A stretch of DNA of 5,413 bases from contig JAUYMQ010000305.1 of NCBI GenBank assembly GCA_030698575.1, positions 1 through 5,413 of the forward strand. The letters are read 5' to 3'. The notes under the pieces are model-generated. The model was not told the origin of the DNA. It made no database searches and saw only the letters and a list, made by a program, of their open reading frames with translations. The DNA comes from Deltaproteobacteria bacterium (GTDB lineage: Bacteria; JAUYMQ01). Numbering within the stretch: position 1 is the first letter of the stretch; every line of letters begins with the position of its first letter. Shown here piece by piece: positions 1 through 5,159 of the stretch. Made by a program: the position numbers and the translations under genes.

Positions 1-154
1 TATGACGACGGCATTCCCTCCACACTTGCTTGTATGGCCGTTGCCGGGAGGGGTCATTGCGAAGAGTTCCCTCGTGTTCTCGGGGTGGCCGTCATCCCTG
101 TCTCCATGCCGACTCGCACGCCGCGACGTCAATGAATAGGGTCGGTCCCCTGTT
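1..154. other. Left-edge stretch without a recognisable gene
   Basis: This stretch lies downstream of the SDR gene. Plus frame 1 is open from the window edge to a TGA at 133-135 (44 codons) and plus frame 2 is open from an ATG at 2 to a TAG at 137-139 (45 codons). Neither product matches a family I know and neither has a visible ribosome binding site. Either could be the tail of a gene entering from the left and converging on the SDR gene. I see no terminator hairpin with a T-tract after the SDR stop. Confidence 0.3.
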
Positions 155-925
155 TTACGACGCGGTCCATCCGCCATCGGGCACGATGGCCTGGCCGGTC
201 ATGAAACTTGCCTCGTCGGAGAGCATCCAGAGCACGGCGCTGGTGACTTCCTCGGTCTCCGCCACCCTGCCCATCGGGACCCTGGGCAGGATTGACCGCT
301 CGAAGTCTTTCGGATTCGAATCCTGGAAGGAATCCACCATCTCGGAATGGGTGAATCCGGGGCACACGGCATTCACACGAATGCCCCGACGGGCATAATC
401 CATCGCAGCGGTCTTGGTGAGGCCCATCACCGCATGCTTGCTGGCGATGTAGTCGGCCGCGCCAATGTGCGAACCGCGGAGGCCGTAGATCGACGCGTTG
501 TTGACGATGGCGCCGCCCCCCGCCTTTAGCATTTCGGGGATCTCGTGCTTCATACTGAGCCAGACCCCTGTCACGTTGACGGTCATGATGCGGTCCCAGT
601 CCGCTTCGGCGATATCCGCGGTATCCGTGTACCCCGAGCCGACGATCCCGGCGTTGTTGAAGGCGTAGTCGAGACGCCCGTAGGTCTCGACGGTTTCTGC
701 CACCATCCGGGCGATGTCCTCCCGCCGGGCCACGTCCGTCTGCACGAACAGCGCGTCGCCGCCAGCCGCCTTGATCTCCTCGACGAGCGCCTTGCCCCGG
801 TCGATGCGACGGGCAGCGAGAACGACCCGTGCCCCCTCCGCCGCCATTTGCTGCGCCGCGACCATGCCGATGCCCGACGTGGCCCCCGTGATGATCGCCA
901 CCTTCCCTTCAAATCTGCGCCTCAT
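155..925 (-). CDS. SDR-family NAD(P)-dependent oxidoreductase (classical short-chain dehydrogenase/reductase)
   Basis: A cytosolic 256-residue Rossmann-fold oxidoreductase, the usual length for a classical SDR. Such enzymes interconvert alcohols and ketones with NAD(P)H; the substrate cannot be read from sequence. Visible motifs: nucleotide-binding TGATSGIG at residues 13-20, NNAG at 90-93, catalytic Asn117 (in MTVNVTG), Ser145, Tyr159 and Lys163 (YIASK), the PG pair at 189-190, and the C-terminal GQAIVPDGGW typical of the family. Ser145 and Tyr159 are 14 apart instead of the common 13, implying a one-residue loop insertion. Arg39-Arg40 after the second strand, with no acidic residue there, favour NADP(H). 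The start at 925 is chosen because GGAGG (933-937) sits 7 nt upstream and the SDR fold begins at once; the frame stays open to an ATG at 1063 with non-homologous sequence. A TG-N-TACAGT extended -10-like element (981-989, minus) could serve as its own weak promoter. It lies downstream of the NamZ-like gene on the same strand. Confidence 0.93.
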   Translation of the reverse strand: MRRRFEGKVAIITGATSGIGMVAAQQMAAEGARVVLAARRIDRGKALVEEIKAAGGDALFVQTDVARREDIARMVAETVETYGRLDYAFNNAGIVGSGYTDTADIAEADWDRIMTVNVTGVWLSMKHEIPEMLKAGGGAIVNNASIYGLRGSHIGAADYIASKHAVMGLTKTAAMDYARRGIRVNAVCPGFTHSEMVDSFQDSNPKDFERSILPRVPMGRVAETEEVTSAVLWMLSDEASFMTGQAIVPDGGWTAS

Positions 926-932
926 GTGAGAA

Positions 933-937
933 CCTCC
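933..937 (-). promoter_or_regulatory. Ribosome binding site fixing the SDR start
   Basis: On the minus strand GGAGG is followed by 7 nt (TTCTCAC) and then ATG at 925. This favours the 256-residue product over the in-frame upstream ATG at 1063. Confidence 0.8.
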
Positions 938-1079
938 GAAGTGGTGTGCCGCGAACCGGTTGGGTCGCCCCGCGGACGCCACTGTATCACCCGCCCCCAT
1001 CCCTTTGCAGGGTGGGGCGTGGCATGAAGAGCCTCGCAGAGTGATGAACAATTCGCCATGCACAGGTAGGGAGGGCGGG

Positions 1080-2282
1080 TCAGTACAGCAGGTGGGGTTT
1101 ACGCGATTCGAGCCATTGCGCTTCGTCCTTTAGCAGGCGTTCTTCGAGATCCCCCGGCTCCGCCCGGGAATTATCGACCCAGTTTCGGAGGAAAGTCCCG
1201 CCGCTCAAGAGATCGATCGCGAGCCGTTCCGTTTCGTACTCGTAGTGAAACTCCCGCCAGAGCTTGTATTCCGGATACAGGAGCCTGATGCTCTTCAGTA
1301 TGAGCGCGGCCAGCCGGTAGGGCCGGAAATCTTCATGCCGGTACGTGGCGTTGTCGGTATGAATCTGAATCCCCGAGCACATCCCGCCGACGTGCTTGTG
1401 AAAGGTGGGCTCGAAAAAGCACCGCCGGAGGACGCACCCGGCCAGCCACCGCGGCGCCAGGGCGCGCATCCGATCCAGGATCGCGTCAAAGTCGATGTCC
1501 GGCGCGCCGACGATTTCCAGGGCCGTCGTGGTGCCCCGGCCTTCCGAGAGTGTGGTCCCTTCGAAAAGCACGGTTCCGGGAAAGCAGCGCGCCATGTTGA
1601 GGCTGGAGGCGTTGGGACTGGGGTTGACCCAGGCCAGCTCGAGGACGGGCCAGCCGAACCCGGGCGGCGCTTCCGGGTTGTAACCGCTCATCGGCACGAC
1701 GTTCAGATCCACATCAAGCCGCTTGAGGGCAGCGTACCAGAGGGCGAGCTCTCCGAAGGTGAGGCCATGCCGCATCGGAAGCGGCGCCGCGCCGACGAGG
1801 CTCTCCCAGCCGGCTTCCAGAATGCTGCCTTCGACCGGCCGTCCGATCGGGTTGGGGCGATCGAGGATCCAGACGCCCTTACCATTCTCGGCGCACGCTT
1901 CGAGCATATAGGTGAGCGTCGCTACGTAGGTATATATGCGGGTTCCGATGTCCTGGAGATCAACCAGAAGAACGTCGAAGGTGTCCATCATCTCGCTGGT
2001 TGGTCGCCTGGCTTTCCCGTACAGGCTGAAGACGGGAATACCATGGTGCGGATCGACGTAATCGTCCGACTCAATCATGTTGTCCTGCTTATCGCCACGC
2101 ATGCCGTGCTGGGGACCGAAAGCGGAAACCACGCGGAGATTGGGACAGCCGATCAACGCATCGAGGGTGTGCCGGCATTCACGTGTCACGGAAGCGGGGT
2201 GCCCGAGCAACGCCAGGCGGCGGCCTTCGAGCGGCTTTCGCTGGGATGAATTGCCCAGCAGTTCGTCGATTCCCAGTTTCAT
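1080..2282 (-). CDS. DUF1343 / GH171 exo-beta-N-acetylmuramidase-like protein (NamZ family)
   Basis: A 400-residue DUF1343 protein. The characterised member, Bacillus subtilis NamZ (formerly YbbC), removes N-acetylmuramic acid from non-reducing ends of peptidoglycan fragments and founds CAZy family GH171. Family blocks seen in order: GHPASVTRECRHT (27-39), GPQHGMRGDKQDNM (56-69), DLQDIGTRIYTYV (108-120), DRPNPIGRPVEG (141-152), RHGLTFGELA (171-180), WVNPSPN (218-224) and FEGTTLSEGRGTT (240-252). The length suits the core family. The start at 2282 is chosen because family similarity begins there; the ribosome binding site is weak (a GAG about 9 nt upstream). The frame is open to 2462, but the extra 60 residues look neither homologous nor like a signal peptide. 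With no signal peptide, the protein is predicted cytoplasmic, unlike secreted NamZ. Where many members have Pro-Glu-His-Gly, this one has Pro-Gln-His-Gly (Gln58), so activity should not be assumed. No other muropeptide-recycling genes are visible nearby. Confidence 0.88.
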   Translation of the reverse strand: MKLGIDELLGNSSQRKPLEGRRLALLGHPASVTRECRHTLDALIGCPNLRVVSAFGPQHGMRGDKQDNMIESDDYVDPHHGIPVFSLYGKARRPTSEMMDTFDVLLVDLQDIGTRIYTYVATLTYMLEACAENGKGVWILDRPNPIGRPVEGSILEAGWESLVGAAPLPMRHGLTFGELALWYAALKRLDVDLNVVPMSGYNPEAPPGFGWPVLELAWVNPSPNASSLNMARCFPGTVLFEGTTLSEGRGTTTALEIVGAPDIDFDAILDRMRALAPRWLAGCVLRRCFFEPTFHKHVGGMCSGIQIHTDNATYRHEDFRPYRLAALILKSIRLLYPEYKLWREFHYEYETERLAIDLLSGGTFLRNWVDNSRAEPGDLEERLLKDEAQWLESRKPHLLY

Positions 2283-2600
2283 GGAATTCTCATTGTGCGG
2301 ATCCAAGACGGAAAGAGCGAAACTTACCTGGGTCAACCCTCGTCCGCTAGATGACCCGGCGGGCATTCTCCACTCTGGAGCGGTGTGAACGCAAGCATCG
2401 ACCGGGGACCGCATGGACTCGTTGCCACTAGTGCGATGCGAGACATGGCGCCATCGAGGCAATCACCCTCTTGCCTGGCACCCGCGGGTCCGCCGTACCC
2501 ATGTTCCGTGACGGGGGCACCTGTCGGGGGGTTGTTTCGTCGCGGGCACTCCTCGGATTGAGGGAACATGTTCTTACTCCTTTCGGCCACAATGCCAGCC

Positions 2601-2650
2601 CCTGTTTCCCGAGCCGGGGGTCGCGGGTTCGAATCACGCCGAGGGCACCA
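2601..2650 (+). pseudogene. tRNA-like remnant: anticodon arm, T arm and CCA end without a 5' half
   Basis: Reading backward from ACCA (2647-2650), the tRNA landmarks fall in register. The acceptor 3' strand CGAGGGC is at 2640-2646. The T arm is at 2623-2639 with loop TTCGAAT and a 5-bp stem with one G-A mismatch. The variable region GGGTC is at 2618-2622. An anticodon arm at 2601-2617 has loop TTCCCGA, one T-C mismatch and one G-T wobble. The anticodon would read CCC (Gly), yet position 73 is A where bacterial tRNA-Gly normally has T, so identity is uncertain. The expected acceptor partner GCCCTCG and a D arm with GG are absent from 2570-2600, so this is not a complete tRNA. It could be an integration scar at a tRNA 3' end or a decayed tRNA gene. 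Confidence 0.6.
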
Positions 2651-2888
2651 TTTTCACCTTTCTGGCAGACTCAGCGGAATAGTCCACCGCCACTTTGCTG
2701 TCTCTCTTGATCCACCCGATCTCTCTGGCGTGGGGAGTGTCGGTGGATGGAGCCGATAACGTAGGGAAGGCAACTTCGAGGGCGAGAGCCTTGCATATCT
2801 GTGTTGCGCCGGTATCGTGGTGTTCTACGGGCTCGCCAACCCGGTGCGCACACCGCTGATGGGGCCGGTGCGGCGGCCCTGAAGCCGA

Positions 2889-2940
2889 GCTTGGAGTATT
2901 TCCAAGCCGCAACGAGTCGAACAAGTCAAGCCTGACCCCA
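2889..2940 (+). repeat. Hairpin plus GTCAAGCCTGACCCC-type repeat-like element
   Basis: A 7-bp stem GCTTGGA/TCCAAGC with a 5-nt loop (2889-2907) is followed by AAGTCAAGCCTGACCCCA (2923-2940), which holds the small inverted repeat GTCA-AGCC-TGAC. From memory, GGGGTCAGGCTTGAC-type strings recur in intergenic DNA of environmental bacteria, often near Y1/RAYT transposase genes. I cannot verify that here, and only one copy is in this window. It ends 5 nt before the GGAGG of the exported-protein gene, so it would form part of that mRNA's leader. Confidence 0.3.
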
Positions 2941-2944
2941 CTCT

Positions 2945-2949
2945 GGAGG
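2945..2949 (+). promoter_or_regulatory. Ribosome binding site that decides the start of the exported protein
   Basis: GGAGG directly abuts a GTG at 2950, with zero spacing, but lies 6 nt before an in-frame TTG at 2956, which is the usual spacing. The TTG is therefore the likelier initiator. Confidence 0.65.
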
Positions 2950-2955
2950 GTGACC

Positions 2956-4401
2956 TTGAAGAACCATAGTCTCGACTTCCGGTGCATCGTTGCCCTTGCC
3001 GCGGTCGTCTTTTTTCTCGCGATGCCGATACGCTCCTCCGCTGCAGCGGACGGCGTGTCCAAGGCGCCAGAGGCCGAGGCGGTCGCGGGGCTTCTCAAGC
3101 CGCGCAGCCTCACGCGGGAGCCCGATCCCGTTGTCATCCAGGGCAAGGAGATCCCGAATGCCCGGGGACTGGCCATCGATGGTTTCCGCGTCTACGCGCA
3201 CCGCGACGGCGTCACAGTCCCCATCCCCTTCGATTTCAACGAACGGGACGAGGACGGCGATTACGTCCTGACGCAGGGGCAGAAGCCGACGAAGGGGACG
3301 GGCCTGGTCGCTGACGCGTCCGAGCTGGCTTACATGGCGCATGACACGGGCGACCGGGTAAGCGCTTCGTCTCTGCCCGGCGGGTGGACGAAGGCGTTCG
3401 AGATCGAGACGGCGGACCCGCTCAATGACCGGAAGGGGTGGGCTTACCTGCTTCATTTTGGGAAGGATGCGCCGCCCAGGTCGTCCGATGACTATGTCAG
3501 CATCACGGAGGTGGACGAGCCGGATCCCTTCACCGGGAAGCCCTACGTGGTCATCCAGGGGAAGTATTTCTACGGACGGAACATAAAGAACAGCCCGATC
3601 TTCTATCACCTGCGCGGCACGAAGGAAGGGGGTTACGAGGAAAAGAGCTTCTCCGATCACTTCTCGACGAGAAGCCGGATGAAGATCATGGGCTTCGTGC
3701 CGTTCAGCGTGGATGAGACCAGCATCTGGAGCGAGACGCCGGCCTACTACGACGGCTCCGTCCGATTCATCCGAAGGATCAATCTGAAGATCCTTGTGGG
3801 GAAAGTGAAGATTCCGACCGGTATCGTTATCGATATCACCGGTTACGATCTGCTTGCGAACGTTCCGATCAAGATCAAGATCCCCTCCGTGGTGAAGGCG
3901 ATCTCGCGCGATGCATGGGCCTCCTACGGCCTGGATCTCAACTCGGAGGCCGCGGGGGAATATACCTTCTACTCGAACACGCACCCCGAGGGGATCCCGA
4001 TCACCGGCAAGAACGATCCCGAGGGAAAGAGTTTCGGCTTCGACAAGAAGGAGCTCGTGTCCTCGAAGGACTACTGGTCGATCATCACCGGTCCCTACGG
4101 CACCTTCATGAGGCGGCATACGACGCCTGCCGAGATCGAGGAGGGCGGCGTGCGTCAGTACTCCACCTTTGTGGATGATCTCGACGAGGAGTACGCGCCG
4201 GAGTACGAGAAGGGGCAGGTAGGGAATCACCTCACCTGGCTCGAAGTGCAAAACGCCCCCTACGGTTTGATCAACATGAACTCCTATGTGTACTATCCGC
4301 CTCACTTCAAATATCCAGACGACGTCCAGACGTACCTGAACGTCCTGGATAACCCGATCACTTCCAGCGTAACCGAGGTGGGGCGATCCGGAATGCGCTA
4401 G
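2956..4401 (+). CDS. Exported protein of unknown function (481 aa)
   Basis: I do not recognise the family. The N-terminus is a plausible Sec signal peptide: a Lys/Arg-containing n-region, a hydrophobic core at residues 11-24 (rich in V, A, L, F) and Ala-rich cleavage sites around 28-31 (SSAAA). No Cys follows, so it is not a lipoprotein; the protein should be periplasmic, surface or secreted. The mature part has no further membrane segment and looks beta-rich. Distinct blocks: acidic PFDFNERDEDGDY (91-103), ELAYMAHDTGDR (123-134), EIETADP (149-155) with GWAYLLHF (161-168), and a basic strand-like segment at 268-287 ending KVKIP. The Asp-rich block resembles a calcium-binding loop, but that is only an impression. 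The mature chain has no cysteine. TTG 2956 is chosen over GTG 2950 from ribosome-binding-site spacing; the difference is two residues. It stands alone on the plus strand, converging on the cold-shock gene. Codon use and GC resemble the neighbours, so recent transfer is not suggested. Confidence 0.88.
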   Translation: MKNHSLDFRCIVALAAVVFFLAMPIRSSAAADGVSKAPEAEAVAGLLKPRSLTREPDPVVIQGKEIPNARGLAIDGFRVYAHRDGVTVPIPFDFNERDEDGDYVLTQGQKPTKGTGLVADASELAYMAHDTGDRVSASSLPGGWTKAFEIETADPLNDRKGWAYLLHFGKDAPPRSSDDYVSITEVDEPDPFTGKPYVVIQGKYFYGRNIKNSPIFYHLRGTKEGGYEEKSFSDHFSTRSRMKIMGFVPFSVDETSIWSETPAYYDGSVRFIRRINLKILVGKVKIPTGIVIDITGYDLLANVPIKIKIPSVVKAISRDAWASYGLDLNSEAAGEYTFYSNTHPEGIPITGKNDPEGKSFGFDKKELVSSKDYWSIITGPYGTFMRRHTTPAEIEEGGVRQYSTFVDDLDEEYAPEYEKGQVGNHLTWLEVQNAPYGLINMNSYVYYPPHFKYPDDVQTYLNVLDNPITSSVTEVGRSGMR

Positions 4402-4402
4402 A

Positions 4403-4436
4403 GGGGCGCTGAGCCCCGGACCGACATAAAGTCCGG
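4403..4436 (+). other. Two overlapping hairpins after the exported-protein gene
   Basis: GGGGC-GCTGA-GCCCC (4403-4417) and CCGGAC-N9-GTCCGG (4416-4436) share two bases, so only one can form fully at a time. No T-tract follows either, so they are not convincing intrinsic terminators. They could protect the mRNA 3' end or assist Rho-dependent termination. Plus-strand transcripts that read on would meet the 13-bp hairpin at 4495-4523. Confidence 0.3.
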
Positions 4437-4489
4437 AACAACGCAGGGGAGCAGGTCACCGTGGCGCTTCTCGGAGCGAGACGGGCGCG

Positions 4490-4523
4490 AAAAAAACGGG
4501 GCCACCCAGAGGGTGGCCCCGTT
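4490..4523 (-). terminator. Intrinsic terminator of the cold-shock gene
   Basis: A perfect 13-bp stem (4495-4507 with 4511-4523, core CGGGGCCACCC/GGGTGGCCCCG) has a 3-nt loop. On the minus strand it runs into seven T (complement of A 4490-4496). It begins 28 nt past the csp stop codon. The plus strand has no T-tract after the stem, so the element acts mainly on the minus strand. Confidence 0.92.
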
Positions 4524-4551
4524 CGCGGTTCAGATTAACGCGAGGTGCGCG

Positions 4552-4761
4552 TCAGGCGACCTTCGTCACGTTCTCCGCGGCCGGGCCCTTCTTGCCCTCT
4601 ACCACGTCGAACTCCACCTTCTCGCCCTCAGTGAGGGACTTGAAGCCCTCGCCCTGAATGGCGCTGTGATGGACGAACAGGTCCTTGCTTCCGTCCTCCG
4701 GCGTGATGAAGCCGAAGCCCTTGCTGTCGTTGAACCACTTGACCGTTCCTGTGGAACGCAT
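4552..4761 (-). CDS. Cold-shock domain protein, CspA family
   Basis: A 69-residue single cold-shock domain, the standard length for bacterial Csp proteins. These are cytoplasmic OB-fold proteins that bind single-stranded RNA and DNA and act as RNA chaperones. The sequence starts [23 protein letters not shown]1 KGFGFI is at 14-19 and RNP2 LFVHH at 28-32, with the surface aromatics Trp9, Phe10, Phe16, Phe18, Phe29 and His31 intact. The C-terminal half ([24 protein letters not shown]-type) is also standard. The start at 4761 is fixed by AAAGGAG (4768-4774) 6 nt upstream and by the conserved N-terminus; the frame is open to 5031, but that extension covers leader, hairpin and promoter DNA. It is a monocistronic unit with its own promoter, long leader and terminator. 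Cold induction is inferred from family and leader length; many paralogues are constitutive. Confidence 0.97.
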   Translation of the reverse strand: MRSTGTVKWFNDSKGFGFITPEDGSKDLFVHHSAIQGEGFKSLTEGEKVEFDVVEGKKGPAAENVTKVA

Positions 4762-4767
4762 GCCAAG

Positions 4768-4774
4768 CTCCTTT
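4768..4774 (-). promoter_or_regulatory. Ribosome binding site of the cold-shock gene
   Basis: AAAGGAG on the minus strand lies 6 nt before the ATG at 4761. It rules out the longer in-frame reading upstream. Confidence 0.85.
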
Positions 4775-4913
4775 GTATGATGTGGTCGGAGTCCGGCAGT
4801 GCCGTCCCACCCGACTACAATCTGCTTGTTGTAATGCCCTTGCGGGCGAACTTGGCGCGCCTTGTGCGCGCCGCAACGGGGCCACTCCTGCCATCTTGCC
4901 GCGCCGGAAATAC

Positions 4914-4944
4914 AAAAAGGGACCTGCGTCAGAGCCAGGTCCCT
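4914..4944 (-). terminator. Intrinsic-terminator-like hairpin inside the cold-shock leader
   Basis: On the minus strand AGGGACCTG (4944-4936) pairs with CAGGTCCCT (4926-4918), a 9-bp perfect stem with a 9-nt loop, and is followed directly by TTTT and then GTATTT. It lies about 50-80 nt after the predicted transcription start and about 150 nt before the csp start codon. It could attenuate csp transcription or end a separate RNA of about 83 nt. I could not find an upstream segment that would form a competing antiterminator. Confidence 0.65.
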
Positions 4945-5002
4945 CGTAACATTCACCGGTTTCGGCAGTACGTCTTGGAGAACACGCCCATCGCTGCGGG
5001 GG

Positions 5003-5031
5003 GTTATACGGGACGGGCGTTCCCTTGTCAA
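5003..5031 (-). promoter_or_regulatory. Consensus sigma-70 promoter for the cold-shock unit
   Basis: On the minus strand a perfect -35 TTGACA (5031-5026) is followed by a 17-nt spacer (5025-5009) and the -10 TATAAC (5008-5003), 5 of 6 to consensus. A run of six A lies a few bases upstream of the -35 and may act as an UP-like element. The predicted start is near 4996. This is the strongest promoter in the window. Confidence 0.85.
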
Positions 5032-5072
5032 TGGATTTTTTCGGAACGCTGATGAGTGTGGGCTGAATCCGA

Positions 5073-5092
5073 TCCCGCCCGATCGGGCCGGA
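5073..5092. repeat. Imperfect palindrome centred on GCCCGATCGGGC
   Basis: A perfect 12-bp palindrome (5077-5088) extends, after one mismatch on each side, by three more pairs to 5073-5092. It lies between the stop of the cysteine-rich gene and the csp promoter. No T-tract follows on either strand, so it is not a standard terminator; a dyad operator is possible but unproven. Confidence 0.35.
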
Positions 5093-5159
5093 ATTCCAGG
5101 CAGACTGGAATCGCTTCCATCAATTCCGCAGAAACACCCAAGGCCAATCCGGCCACACC

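Larger units (their letters stand above)
2283..2955. other. Gene-poor intergenic region between divergent genes
   Basis: About 670 nt separate the NamZ-like gene (minus) and the exported-protein gene (plus), so promoters for both should lie here, but I found no convincing -35/-10 pair for either. A TTGACC at minus 2333-2338 has no -10 at the right distance. Contents seen: a perfect 10-bp palindrome GAACATGTTC (2564-2573), a tRNA 3' half (2601-2650), and a hairpin plus repeat-like motif (2889-2940). From 2651 to 2888 I see no supported gene. Short open frames there lack start codons or run across the tRNA end. The region looks like eroded or rearranged DNA. Confidence 0.6.
4762..4996 (-). ncRNA. 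Long structured 5' leader of the cold-shock mRNA
   Basis: If transcription starts about 7 nt after the -10 box (near 4996), the leader is about 235 nt. Long leaders are known for cspA-type mRNAs, where they fold differently with temperature. Structures visible here, 5' to 3' on the minus strand: a terminator-like hairpin with U-tract (4914-4944), a 7-bp GGCGCGC/GCGCGCC hairpin with 5-nt loop (4854-4872), and a short GCCC/GGGC stem next to it. I found no clear alternative promoter between 4780 and 4912. I did not identify a canonical cold-box sequence with confidence. Confidence 0.55.

Noticed and set aside
998-1019. GC-rich inverted repeat between the NamZ-like and SDR genes as a terminator
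   Set aside because: The stem has a bulge and no T-tract follows on either strand.
545-1027. Plus-strand open frame of 160 codons opposite the SDR gene
   Set aside because: It lies fully over a gene with the complete SDR catalytic tetrad and has no recognisable product.
1245-2249. Plus-strand open frame of 334 codons opposite the NamZ-like gene
   Set aside because: It is antisense to a gene with clear DUF1343 motifs, matches no family and is explained by high GC on the opposite strand.
2333-2338. TTGACC as a -35 box for the NamZ-like gene
   Set aside because: At 16-18 nt downstream there is only TTCCGT-like sequence, which does not resemble a -10 box.
2760-2882. Plus-strand 40-codon open stretch with a hydrophobic segment (AGIVVFYGLA) ending in TGA
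   Set aside because: It has no ATG or GTG start before the hydrophobic segment, no ribosome binding site and an immediate upstream stop. At most it is a decayed gene end.
2634-3176. Minus-strand open frame of 180 codons across the intergenic region
   Set aside because: Its end is read through the tRNA CCA end and its beginning is antisense to the exported-protein gene. No motif supports it.
2926-4305. Minus-strand open frame of 459 codons opposite the exported-protein gene
   Set aside because: The plus-strand frame has a signal peptide, ribosome binding site and normal composition. The minus product is rich in Arg, Val, Leu and Asp without domains and is a GC-driven shadow.
4762-5031. N-terminal extension of the cold-shock protein to 159 residues
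   Set aside because: The added part overlaps the -35 and -10 boxes, a terminator-like hairpin and the AAAGGAG site. Csp proteins of this type are about 67-70 residues.
4513-5052. Plus-strand open frame of 179 codons across the cold-shock locus
   Set aside because: It is antisense to csp and its leader and lacks any domain.
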